Shown one piece after another: positions 17,278-25,643 of a stretch of 64,000 bases of DNA. The notes beneath the pieces were generated by a model that saw only the letters and a program-made list of their open reading frames with translations, made no database searches and was not told where the DNA came from. Origin of the DNA: Rhodoplanes elegans (GTDB lineage: Bacteria > Pseudomonadota > Alphaproteobacteria > Rhizobiales > Xanthobacteraceae); contig NZ_NHSK01000075.1 in assembly GCF_016653355.1 (NCBI RefSeq), positions 1 to 64,000 on the forward strand, read 5' to 3'. A program made the translations under genes and the position numbers. Every line of letters starts with the position of its first letter. The stretch's first letter is position 1.

Positions 17278-18423
17278 ATGTATGTCGCGGTGAAGGGCGG
17301 CGAGCGCGCCATCGAGAACGCCCACCGGCTGCTCGCCCATGCGCGGCGCGGCGATCCCGCCGTGCCCGAGCTGACGCTCGATCAGATCACCGGTCAGCTC
17401 ACGCTCGCGGTCGACCGGGTGATGACCGAGGGCTCCCTCTACGACCGCGCGCTCGCTGCAAGGGCTATCAAGCAGGCGCATGGCGACCTGATCGAGGCGA
17501 TCTTCCTGCTGCGCGCGTTCCGGGCGACGCTGCCGCGGCTCGGCACGACCCGGCCGCTCGACACCGGCGCGATGCGGGTGCGACGGCGCATCTCGGCGAC
17601 CTTCAAGGACCTTCCGGGCGGCCAGGTGCTCGGGCCGACCTTCGACTACACGCATCGCCTGCTGGAGCCGGACGACGGCACGGTGGCCGCCGAACCGGCC
17701 GCCGCGGAGCCCCTGCCCGGCGCGATGCCGCGCGTCACCGATCTGCTCGCCGCCGACGACCTGGTCGAGCCCGCGCCGCCGCCGGCCGATGCCACGCCGC
17801 CGGGCGATCTCACCCGCGACGCGCTCGCCTTCCCGGCCGAGCGCGACCTGCGCCTGCAGAATCTCGCCCGCGGCGACGAAGGCTTCCTGCTCGCGCTCGG
17901 CTACTCGACCCAGCGCGGCTACGGCCGCACCCATCCGTTCGCCGGCGAGATCCGCATGGGCGAGGTGGCGGTGGAGGTCTTTGCCGAGGAGGCCGGCTTC
18001 GCCCTGCCGATCGGCCGCATCACCGTGACGGAGTGCCAGACCATCAACCAGTTCAAGGGCTCGGCGAACGAGCCGCCGCGCTTCACCCGCGGTTACGGGC
18101 TCGTCTTCGGGCACGGCGAGCGCAAGGCGATGAGCATGGCGCTGGTCGACCGCGCGCTGCGCGCCGGCGAGCTCGGCGAGGAACCGACGGCGCCGGCCCA
18201 GGACGAGGAGTTCGTGCTGGCGCACTCCGACAACGTGCAGGCGACCGGCTTCGTCGAGCACCTCAAGCTGCCGCACTATGTCGACTTCCAGGCCGAGCTC
18301 GGCCTGGTGCGCAAGATGCGGGCGGCGTTCTTCGCGCAACGCCGCGACAGCGGCGACGCGCAGGGCGACCACGCGACGCCAGACGAGCCGAAGGACGACG
18401 ACCTGAAGGAGGCGGCCGAATGA
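17278..18423 (+). CDS. phnI: C-P lyase subunit PhnI (nucleosidase of the core)
   Basis: Core subunit of 381 aa. With PhnG, PhnH and PhnL it displaces adenine from MgATP with phosphonate to form alpha-D-ribose 1-phosphonate 5-triphosphate. Family blocks include MYVAVKGGERAIENAH, QRGYGRTHPFAGEIRMG and TECQTINQFKGS. The C-terminal tail is acidic and low in complexity. Starts one base after the phnH stop and overlaps phnJ by 4 bp (ATGA). Confidence 0.94.
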   Translation: MYVAVKGGERAIENAHRLLAHARRGDPAVPELTLDQITGQLTLAVDRVMTEGSLYDRALAARAIKQAHGDLIEAIFLLRAFRATLPRLGTTRPLDTGAMRVRRRISATFKDLPGGQVLGPTFDYTHRLLEPDDGTVAAEPAAAEPLPGAMPRVTDLLAADDLVEPAPPPADATPPGDLTRDALAFPAERDLRLQNLARGDEGFLLALGYSTQRGYGRTHPFAGEIRMGEVAVEVFAEEAGFALPIGRITVTECQTINQFKGSANEPPRFTRGYGLVFGHGERKAMSMALVDRALRAGELGEEPTAPAQDEEFVLAHSDNVQATGFVEHLKLPHYVDFQAELGLVRKMRAAFFAQRRDSGDAQGDHATPDEPKDDDLKEAAE

Positions 18424-19295
18424 CCGCGCCGACCTACAACTTCGCCTATCTGGACGAGCAGACCAAGCGGATGATCCGCCGCGCCATCCTCAAGGCGATC
18501 GCGATCCCCGGCTATCAGGTGCCGTTCGCCAGCCGCGAGATGCCGATGCCCTACGGCTGGGGCACCGGCGGCGTGCAGGTGACAGCCGCCGTGCTCGGCC
18601 GCGACGACGTGCTGAAGGTGATCGACCAGGGCTCCGACGACACCACCAACGCGGTGTCGATCCGGAAATTCTTCGCCCGCACGGCCGGCGTGCGGACGAC
18701 GACGCGCACCAGAGAGGCGACCGTGATCCAGACCCGTCACCGCGTGCCGGAGACGCCGCTGCGCGCGGGGCAGATCCTCGTCTTCCAGGTGCCGATCCCC
18801 GAGCCGCTGCGCTTCCTCGAGCCGCGCGAGACCGAGACGCGACGCATGCACGCGCTCGCCGACTACGGCGTCATGCACGTGAAGCTCTACGAGGACATCG
18901 CCCGCCACGGGCACATCGCCACCACCTACGCCTACCCGGCCAAGGTCGCCGACCGCTACGTGATGGACCCCTCGCCGATCCCGCGCTTCGACAACCCGAA
19001 GCTCGACGACTGTCCGGCCCTCCAGCTGTTCGGCGCCGGGCGTGAAAAGCGCATCTACGCGATCCCGCCGCACACCCGCGTCGTCTCGCTCGACTTCGAG
19101 GATCATCCGTTCGAGCCCTATCGCCACCCCGGCTGCTGTGCCCTGTGCGGCGCGACCGACTCGTTCCTCGACGAGGTCGTCACCGACGACCGCGGCACCC
19201 GCATGTATGTCTGCTCCGACACCGACTACTGCGAAGGAAGGCGCGAGGCGGCCGCGGCGCGCGCCGGGCAGGTCGAGGAGGCGACCCATGGCTGA
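18420..19295 (+). CDS. phnJ: C-P lyase, radical SAM enzyme PhnJ
   Basis: The C-P bond-cleaving subunit, 291 aa. It uses a 4Fe-4S cluster and S-adenosylmethionine. The motif CX2CX21CX5C is intact: Cys240, Cys243 and Cys265 correspond to the cluster ligands and Cys271 to the proposed thiyl-radical cysteine. Gly31 in IPGYQVPF corresponds to the glycyl-radical residue of the E. coli enzyme. All key residues are present, so the protein should be active. The start overlaps phnI and the end overlaps the GNAT gene by 8 bp. Confidence 0.95.
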   Translation: MTAPTYNFAYLDEQTKRMIRRAILKAIAIPGYQVPFASREMPMPYGWGTGGVQVTAAVLGRDDVLKVIDQGSDDTTNAVSIRKFFARTAGVRTTTRTREATVIQTRHRVPETPLRAGQILVFQVPIPEPLRFLEPRETETRRMHALADYGVMHVKLYEDIARHGHIATTYAYPAKVADRYVMDPSPIPRFDNPKLDDCPALQLFGAGREKRIYAIPPHTRVVSLDFEDHPFEPYRHPGCCALCGATDSFLDEVVTDDRGTRMYVCSDTDYCEGRREAAAARAGQVEEATHG

Positions 19296-19809
19296 GACGC
19301 CGCTCGCCGCTCCTGCGCCGGACCTCGTGATCCGCCCCGCCACCGCGGCGGATCTCCCCGGCGTTCTCGCCCTCTACGCCCAGCCGGACTTCGACGCCGG
19401 CGACGTGTTGCCGCTTCCCCAGGCGGAGGCGCTGCTGAAAAAGTTCGCGCGCTATCCCGACTACACGCTCCATGTCGCATGCGAAAATGATCACGTCGTC
19501 GGCACGTTCGCGCTTCTCGTGATGGACAATATCGGCCACCGCGGCGCCCCCTCGGCGATCGTCGAGGACGTGGCGGTCGATCCGGCCCGGCAAGGCACCG
19601 GCATCGGCGCCGCGATGATGCGCTTCGCGCTCGCGCGCGCCGCCGAGAAGGGCTGCTACAAGCTGATGTTGTCATCCAATGCACGGCGCGCCGCCGCGCA
19701 CGCCTTCTACGAGGGGCTCGGCTTCGAGCGCCATGGCTACTCGTTCCGGGTCGCCGTCGTCCCCGCCCCGGTCGACCAAGATGCCCGCACGGCCGAGACG
19801 TCCGCATGA
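19288..19809 (+). CDS. GNAT acetyltransferase within the C-P lyase operon (PhnO-like role)
   Basis: Gcn5-type N-acetyltransferase of 173 aa. The acetyl-CoA pyrophosphate loop is VAVDPARQGTGIGAAMM, followed by LSSNARRAAAHAFYEGLGF. It starts 8 bp inside phnJ and overlaps phnK by 4 bp, so it is co-translated with the lyase. By position it may do the PhnO job of acetylating aminoalkylphosphonates so that the lyase can process them. That is inference from context; its sequence is not close enough to E. coli PhnO to name it firmly. Confidence 0.82.
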   Translation: MAETPLAAPAPDLVIRPATAADLPGVLALYAQPDFDAGDVLPLPQAEALLKKFARYPDYTLHVACENDHVVGTFALLVMDNIGHRGAPSAIVEDVAVDPARQGTGIGAAMMRFALARAAEKGCYKLMLSSNARRAAAHAFYEGLGFERHGYSFRVAVVPAPVDQDARTAETSA

Positions 19810-20594
19810 CCGCGCCCGACGACGACGCCCCCCTGCTGATCGCCGAGGGGCTCACCACGCATTACGGCCGCCAGCTCGGCTGCCGCGACGTGTCCTTCGC
19901 GCTTCACGAGGGCGAGGTGCTCGCCGTGGTGGGCGAGTCGGGCTCCGGCAAGTCGACGCTGCTGCGGCTCCTGTCCGGCCTGATGGCGCCGGAGGCCGGC
20001 CGGGTGCTCTACCGCATGCGCGACGGCGTCACCCGCGATCTCGCGACCCTCGCCGAGGCCGAGCGGCGCTTCCTGTTCCGCACCGACTGGGGCTACGTGC
20101 ACCAGGACCCGGCCGCCGGGTTGCGCATGGGCGTGTCGGCCGGCGCGAACGTGGGCGAGCGGCTGATGGCGGTCGGCTGGCGCCACTACGGCCGCATCCG
20201 CGACACCGCGGTCGACTGGCTCGACCGCGTCGAGATCGCCGCCGACCGCATCGACGAGACGCCGCGCAGCTACTCGGGCGGCATGCGGCAGCGCCTGCAG
20301 ATCGCCCGCAACCTGGTCACCGGCCCTCGCCTCGTCTTCATGGACGAGCCGACCGGCGGGCTCGACGTGTCGGTTCAGGCGCGCCTGCTCGATCTGCTGC
20401 GCGGCCTCGTCGCCGATCTGGGGCTCGCCGCCGTGGTGGTCACCCACGACCTCGCGGTGGCGCGGCTCCTCTCGCATCGCATCCTGGTGATGAAGGACGG
20501 GCTGGTGATCGAGACCGGCCTCACCGACCAGGTGCTCGACGACCCGCACGAGGCCTACACCCAGCTCCTCGTCGCCTCGATCCTGCCGCCCTGA
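19806..20594 (+). CDS. phnK: C-P lyase ATP-binding protein PhnK
   Basis: ABC-type ATPase of 262 aa that associates with the PhnGHIJ core rather than a membrane permease. Walker A is GESGSGKST, the signature is YSGGMRQRLQ, and Walker B is LVFMDEPTGGLD. The W-G-Y-V-H-Q-D-P segment is typical of PhnK. Overlaps the GNAT stop by 4 bp and precedes phnL by 7 bp. Confidence 0.93.
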   Translation: MTAPDDDAPLLIAEGLTTHYGRQLGCRDVSFALHEGEVLAVVGESGSGKSTLLRLLSGLMAPEAGRVLYRMRDGVTRDLATLAEAERRFLFRTDWGYVHQDPAAGLRMGVSAGANVGERLMAVGWRHYGRIRDTAVDWLDRVEIAADRIDETPRSYSGGMRQRLQIARNLVTGPRLVFMDEPTGGLDVSVQARLLDLLRGLVADLGLAAVVVTHDLAVARLLSHRILVMKDGLVIETGLTDQVLDDPHEAYTQLLVASILPP

Positions 20595-20601
20595 GGCCGC
20601 C

Positions 20602-21312
20602 ATGCTCGCGCTCGAGATCACCGGTGCCGCCAAGACCTTCACGATGCATCTGCAGGGCGGCGTCCGGCTGCCCGTCGTCGCCGGCGTCGACCTGCAGGTC
20701 GCGCCGGGCGAGTGCGTCGTGCTCACCGGCCCGTCCGGCGCCGGCAAGTCGTCGGTCCTGAAGATGATCTGGGGCAGCTACCGGTGCGACGCCGGCGCCA
20801 TCATGGTCCGGCACGGCGACACGATGGTCGGCGACACGATGGTCGACGTCGCGCGGGCGACGCCGCGCCAGATCCTGGCGCTGCGTCGCGACGTCGTCGG
20901 CTATGTCAGCCAGTTTCTCCGCGCGGTGCCGCGCGTGCCGGCGATCGACGTGGTCGCCGAGGCGGCCGGCCGGCAGCCCCGCGAGATGGCGCGGGCCGCG
21001 GCCGCCGATCTGCTCCGCCGCCTCGCCATCCCGGAGCGGCTGTGGCCGCTGCCGCCCGCCACCTTCTCGGGCGGCGAGCAGCAGCGCATCAACATCGCCC
21101 GCGGCTTCTTGCCCGACCTCCCGCTCCTGCTGCTCGACGAGCCGACCGCCTCGCTCGACGCCGCCAACCGCGCCGTCGTCGTCGATCTGATCAGGGCCAA
21201 GAAGGCGCGCGGCACCGCCGTCGTCGCCGTCGCCCACGACGCCGAGGTCCGCGACGCCATCGCGGACCGCCTCGTCGACGTCACCCGCTTCACCGGAACC
21301 CGCCCGCAATGA
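20602..21312 (+). CDS. phnL: C-P lyase ATP-binding protein PhnL
   Basis: Second ABC-type ATPase of the C-P lyase system, 236 aa. Walker A is GPSGAGKSS, the signature is FSGGEQQRINIARGF, and Walker B is LLLLDEPTASLD. PhnL is needed with PhnGHI for phosphonate activation. It ends with a 4-bp overlap with phnM. Length agrees with the family. Confidence 0.93.
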   Translation: MLALEITGAAKTFTMHLQGGVRLPVVAGVDLQVAPGECVVLTGPSGAGKSSVLKMIWGSYRCDAGAIMVRHGDTMVGDTMVDVARATPRQILALRRDVVGYVSQFLRAVPRVPAIDVVAEAAGRQPREMARAAAADLLRRLAIPERLWPLPPATFSGGEQQRINIARGFLPDLPLLLLDEPTASLDAANRAVVVDLIRAKKARGTAVVAVAHDAEVRDAIADRLVDVTRFTGTRPQ

Positions 21313-22493
21313 CCGACCCGACCGTGACCGACCCGACCGCCAGCGACCCGACCGAGAGGCTGCTCACCAACGCTCGGGTCGTGCTCGCCGACCGCGTGAT
21401 CGAGCGCGGCTGGGTGGCGATCGCGCGCGGCCGCGTCGTCGCGGTCGGCGACGGCGCCGCCCCCGAGAAGGGCGACGATCTGGGCGGCGACCTCCTGCTG
21501 CCCGGCCTGGTCGAGCTGCACACCGACCACATCGAGGCGCATTACGTGCCGCGCCCGAAGGTCTACTGGAACCCGGCCGCCGCGGTCGTGTCCTACGACG
21601 GCCAGATCGCGACGAGCGGCATCACGACGGTGCTCGACTCGCTGCGAGTCTGGCGGGAGGAGAGCGCCGAGGCGGTCGACGGCCAGGCGACGACGCTGGC
21701 GGCCGCGATCTCGACGGCGCGCGACGCCGGGCTCCTGCGCATCGATCACCTGCTGCATCTGCGCTGCGAGGTGCCGATGCCCGATGTCGTCGACGAGGCG
21801 CGATCACTGGTCGACCGGCCAGACGTGCGGCTGATCTCGCTGATGGACCACACGCCGGGCCAACGCCAGTTTCGCGACGAGGAGAAGCTGCGCATCTACT
21901 ATCGCGGCAAGGCCGGCGGCCTCACCGACGCCGAGCTCGACGTGATGTTCGCCCGCCGGATCGCCCTGCAGGCGGCCCATGCCGGTGACAACTACCGGGC
22001 GCTGGTCGACCTCGCCCGCGCCCGCGACGTGCCGCTGGCGAGCCACGACGACACCACGCTCGATCATGTCGCCGAGGCGGTCCGCGACGGCATCGCCATC
22101 GCCGAGTTTCCGACCACCATGGAGGCGGCGATGGCCCTGCACGCCGCCGGCGTGCGGGTCATGATGGGGGCGCCGAACCTGGTGCGCGGCGGCTCGCACT
22201 CCGGCAATGTGGCGACCGCCGACCTCGCCGCTGCTGGCGTGCTCGACATCCTCTCCTCCGACTACGTGCCGTCGAGCCTGCTCGGCGCCGCGCTGCTGCT
22301 GCCCGAGCTGGTGCCCGGCCTCGACCTCGCCACGGCGGTGCGCACCGCCTCCAAGACGCCGGCCGAGGCGGTCGGCCTGACCGACCGCGGCGAGATCGCG
22401 CCGGGCAAGCGCGCCGATCTCATCCAGGTCCGGTGGGTGGACGGGATCGCGGCGGTGCGTCGCGTCTGGAGCGCCGGGCGCCGGGTCGCCTGA
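21309..22493 (+). CDS. phnM: RPnTP diphosphatase PhnM (canonical copy)
   Basis: Amidohydrolase of 394 aa that removes pyrophosphate from ribose 1-phosphonate 5-triphosphate. It shares with E. coli PhnM the blocks ELHTDHIEAHYVPRPKV, LHLRCE, SLMDHTPGQRQF, LASHDDTTLDH, EFPTTMEAA, GAPNLVRGGSHSGN and DILSSDYVPSSL. The ATG at 21309 overlaps phnL. A short threonine/aspartate-rich tail (TDPTVTDPT) precedes the usual N-terminus. Last gene of the phn operon; phnN and phnP do not follow. Confidence 0.95.
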   Translation: MTDPTVTDPTASDPTERLLTNARVVLADRVIERGWVAIARGRVVAVGDGAAPEKGDDLGGDLLLPGLVELHTDHIEAHYVPRPKVYWNPAAAVVSYDGQIATSGITTVLDSLRVWREESAEAVDGQATTLAAAISTARDAGLLRIDHLLHLRCEVPMPDVVDEARSLVDRPDVRLISLMDHTPGQRQFRDEEKLRIYYRGKAGGLTDAELDVMFARRIALQAAHAGDNYRALVDLARARDVPLASHDDTTLDHVAEAVRDGIAIAEFPTTMEAAMALHAAGVRVMMGAPNLVRGGSHSGNVATADLAAAGVLDILSSDYVPSSLLGAALLLPELVPGLDLATAVRTASKTPAEAVGLTDRGEIAPGKRADLIQVRWVDGIAAVRRVWSAGRRVA

Positions 22494-22566
22494 ACGACGC
22501 GCCGCGCCGAAGCGCCTGTCGTCGGATCGGTGGCGAACGAACGAGCCGACGGCCGGCCGCCCGCCG

Positions 22567-23463
22567 TCAATGCGCCGCCTCGGCCGGGATGCCACGCGCG
22601 GCCAGCTCCTCGCGCCAGGTCTTGAAGTAGTCCTCGTCGCGGTCGTTGTCGTGATGGTCGTGATAGGCGTTCTCGGTCATGCCGAGGCGCCAGTAGCCGA
22701 TGGCGTGGATCTGGCGGCGGTCCATCCGGCGCTCGTCGCGCACATAGGCGCGCAGCGATCGCACGGTCGCCGACTCGCCGGCGATGAAGGCGAACGGCCG
22801 AACGGCGGTTTCGGGCCACGGCAGCGTCAGCACGGCGTCGCGCAGCAGCGTGGTGCGGCCGGGCGCCTGACCGTTCCGATGCAGCCAGGTCAGCGTGATT
22901 CCAGTGGGCTTGCGGAAGGTCTGCTCCTCGGCCGCGTCCGGCACCTCGACGAAGGCATGGCCGACGGCGTCGTCCGGCAGCTTCTCCAGGATCGCGGCGA
23001 TCGCCGGCAGGGCCGTGTGATCGCCGGCGAACAGATACCAGTCGGCCGGGTTGATGTTGCGGCCGCCGGGTCCGCCGACGCCGACGCGGTCGCCGGACTT
23101 CGCTCGGCGCGCGAAGCGGGTCGCCTCGCCGTCGGCGTGCAGCACGAAGTCGACCGCGAGCTCGCCCCTCGCCGTGTCGAACCAGCGCAGCGTGTAGGTG
23201 CGCACGATCGGGCGGACCGGGTCCTTCGGCCAGATCGGCTTGCCGCCCGGGCCTTCCAGCGGCCAGCCCGGATCGTCGACACCCTCGGGCGCGAACAGGA
23301 TCTTGAGGTTCAGCGCGTCGTCGCGGAAGCCGGCGAGCTCGGGCCCGCCGAGGATCAGGCGGCGCATCTGCGGCGTCACGCGTTCGGTGCGCAGCACCTC
23401 GAGCACGCGGATGCCGCGGAAGCGCGCCGGCGCGCCGGCCGTGGCGATGGTCGGGTCGGTCAT
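22567..23463 (-). CDS. Siderophore-interacting protein (ferric-siderophore reductase)
   Basis: FAD-binding reductase of 298 aa of the ViuB/SIP family. It has the FAD motif RTYTLRWFD, GPGGRNI near the flavin, a C-terminal NAD(P)H domain with GESATVRSLRAYV, and the GYWRLG signature. It should release iron from imported ferric-siderophore by reduction in the cytoplasm. It is the last gene of the minus-strand iron-uptake operon, 18 bp after the ATPase. Confidence 0.9.
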   Translation of the reverse strand: MTDPTIATAGAPARFRGIRVLEVLRTERVTPQMRRLILGGPELAGFRDDALNLKILFAPEGVDDPGWPLEGPGGKPIWPKDPVRPIVRTYTLRWFDTARGELAVDFVLHADGEATRFARRAKSGDRVGVGGPGGRNINPADWYLFAGDHTALPAIAAILEKLPDDAVGHAFVEVPDAAEEQTFRKPTGITLTWLHRNGQAPGRTTLLRDAVLTLPWPETAVRPFAFIAGESATVRSLRAYVRDERRMDRRQIHAIGYWRLGMTENAYHDHHDNDRDEDYFKTWREELAARGIPAEAAH

Positions 23464-23481
23464 GAGAGTCCCTCGTGGCGA

Positions 23482-24318
23482 TCAGGCTGCGGTGGAGTTT
23501 TCGGGCGGGACGCCGGCGGCCGTTGCAGCGGAATGCGGCGCATCGAGCGCACCCTCGACGACGACATGCGGGACGCCGTTCGGGCCGGGCGCGATGCGGG
23601 CGGCGACGCCCCACACGGAGGCGAGCGTCTCGGCGGTCAGCGCCTGGGCCGGCGTGCCGTTGGCCGCGACGCGGCCGTGGTCGAGCACGACGACGCGCTC
23701 GGCCCAGCGCGCTGCGAGATTGAGGTCGTGCAGCACGACGACGACGGTGCGGCCCTCGGCGGCGAGCGAGCGGGCCGCCTCCATCACGGTGACCTGGTGG
23801 CGCAGATCGAGCGCGCTGGTCGGCTCGTCGAGCAGCAGCAGGCGCGGCTCGCGCACCAGCGCCTGGGCGAGGCTGACGAGCTGGCGCTGGCCGCCGGAGA
23901 GCTGGTCGAGCCCGTCGAGCGCGAGGTCGACGATGCCGAGCCGGTCGAGGGTCGCGACGGCGCGGCGGGTCGCGTCGGCATCGGCGAGCCCGTCCGGCCG
24001 CGACGCCTCGAAGGCGGCGACGACCGATTCCAGCACCGACAGGGCAACGCCCTGCGGCAGCGCCTGCGGCATGAAGCCGACCAGATCGGCGCGCGCGACG
24101 AGCGGCAGGCGCAGGAGATCGACGTCGCCGAACATCACCCGCCCCTCGGCCCTGACGAGGCCGGCGAGCGCCTTCAGCAGCGTCGACTTACCGGCCGCGT
24201 TGGGTCCGGTGAGCGCCGTCACGGCGCCGGCCGGCAGCGGCGGCAGCGAAAGGTCGCGCAGCACCGGGCGGCGCGGATAGCCGGCCGTGAGCCGTTCGAT
24301 CGTCAGCGCGGCCCGCAT
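23482..24318 (-). CDS. Iron-siderophore ABC transporter ATP-binding protein
   Basis: FecE/FhuC-type ATPase of 278 aa. Walker A is GPNAAGKST, the signature is LSGGQRQLVSLAQAL, Walker B is LLLLDEPTSALD, and the switch His is in VLHDLNLAARWA. The ATG at 24318 overlaps the permease stop by 4 bp. With the permease and binding protein it forms the inner-membrane importer. It carries a C-terminal extension of about 25 residues. Confidence 0.92.
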   Translation of the reverse strand: MRAALTIERLTAGYPRRPVLRDLSLPPLPAGAVTALTGPNAAGKSTLLKALAGLVRAEGRVMFGDVDLLRLPLVARADLVGFMPQALPQGVALSVLESVVAAFEASRPDGLADADATRRAVATLDRLGIVDLALDGLDQLSGGQRQLVSLAQALVREPRLLLLDEPTSALDLRHQVTVMEAARSLAAEGRTVVVVLHDLNLAARWAERVVVLDHGRVAANGTPAQALTAETLASVWGVAARIAPGPNGVPHVVVEGALDAPHSAATAAGVPPENSTAA

Positions 24319-25379
24319 CAATGCCCCCGCCGGGTCAACACGAGAGTGATGAAGATCGGCACGCCGACGAGCGACGTGATCAGGCCGATCGGCAGCACGA
24401 TGCCGGGCACCGCGGCCTTGCTGGCGACCGAGGCGAGCGACATCAGCACGGCGCCGCACAGCGCGCTCGCCGGCAGGAAGAAGCGATGGTCCTCGCCGAT
24501 CAGCAGGCGTGCGATGTGCGGCCCGACCAGGCCGACGAAGGCGATCACACCGACATAGGCGACGGCGGCGCCGGTCAAGAGGCTCAGCCGCATCAGCGAG
24601 AGCATCCGCAGCCGGGCGATGTCGATGCCGAGGCTCTGCGCCCGCTCGGTGCCGAGCCGCAGCGCCGTGAGCGTCCAGGCGGCCCGGAACGAGAACGGCA
24701 CCACGCAGGCGATGACGAGGGCGAGGATCGTCACCTTCTCCCGGGTCGCCCGCGACAGGCTGCCCATGGTCCAGAACACGAGCTGCTGCAGGGCCTGCTC
24801 GCTCGCCACGAACTGGGTGATGGCGACCAGCGCGTTGAAGGTGAAGAACAGCGCGATGCCGAACAGCACCAGGCTGTCGCCGCTGCGGCGCAGCCGCCCG
24901 AGCGACTGCAGCAGCATGGCCGAGCCGAAGGCGAACACGAAGGCGTTGACCGGGATGCTCCAGGTCGCCGGCACGCCGGGCAGCGCGAAGCCGAGCACGA
25001 TGGCGAGCGCCGCCCCGAAGGTCGCGGCGGCCGACAGGCCGAGCGTGAACGGGCTCGCCATCGGATTGTTCAGCACGGTCTGCATCTCGGCGCCGGCGAG
25101 CGCCAGTGCGGTGCCGACCAGGATCGCCATCACGGCCTGCGGCAGCCGCACGTCGAAGACGATCACGGCGGCGGCGCGCCCGAGCGTGTCCGGAAACAGG
25201 AGACCGCGCACCACGTCGAGGGCAGTCAGGGTCGACGGGCCGGTGCCGAGGTCGACCACGAAGGCGGCAATGCCGGCCAGCGCCAGCGCGAGAAAGATCA
25301 GGGCCCGCCGTCGCAGCCGCCGCCGATGCGCGACCAGCGCCGCCTCGGCGACGGCGGAAAGGGGCGCGGTGCCGGTCAT
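24318..25379 (-). CDS. FecCD-family iron transport permease
   Basis: Permease of 353 aa with the nine to ten membrane segments of the FecCD/BtuC family. The MASPFTLGLSAAATFGAAL block and GLVGPHIARLLIGEDHRFFLP loop are characteristic. Only one permease gene is present, so it must form a homodimer. The ATG at 25379 restores the usual N-terminus; upstream in-frame codons run into a repeat region. It is followed by the ATPase with overlapping stop and start. Confidence 0.92.
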   Translation of the reverse strand: MTGTAPLSAVAEAALVAHRRRLRRRALIFLALALAGIAAFVVDLGTGPSTLTALDVVRGLLFPDTLGRAAAVIVFDVRLPQAVMAILVGTALALAGAEMQTVLNNPMASPFTLGLSAAATFGAALAIVLGFALPGVPATWSIPVNAFVFAFGSAMLLQSLGRLRRSGDSLVLFGIALFFTFNALVAITQFVASEQALQQLVFWTMGSLSRATREKVTILALVIACVVPFSFRAAWTLTALRLGTERAQSLGIDIARLRMLSLMRLSLLTGAAVAYVGVIAFVGLVGPHIARLLIGEDHRFFLPASALCGAVLMSLASVASKAAVPGIVLPIGLITSLVGVPIFITLVLTRRGH

Positions 25380-25439
25380 GGTCACGGACGGCGTTCCAGT
25401 CGGGCACGGGATGTCGGCAAAGTTCCGAGGCCGGGGCTC

Positions 25440-25594
25440 ACCCCCCTCCCTGTCCCTCCCCCACAAGGGGGGAGGGAACGCAGGAGCCGGAGCCTCTCGG
25501 CAAACGGACGGGCCACCGTGCTTTTCGCGACAGCATCGCGTCGCACTTCGGCCTGCTCCCTCCCCCCTTGTGGGGGAGGGTTGGGGAGGGGGGT
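25440..25594. repeat. Inverted repeat element with 38-bp arms
   Basis: Arms 25440-25477 and 25557-25594 are inverted copies differing at only 3 of 38 positions. Each arm itself contains a CTCCCCC-ACAAGG-GGGGAG dyad. The 79-bp centre is unrelated. The element fills the gap between the permease and binding-protein genes. Such C/G-rich CTCCCCCACAAGGGGGGAG units are recognisable as dispersed intergenic repeats in Rhizobiales; that statement is from general knowledge. It may form an mRNA structure that separates expression of the two genes. Confidence 0.85.
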
Positions 25595-25643
25595 AGCCAC
25601 ACCCGCGACCATTTCGACCAACACAAGGACCACCATCACATCC

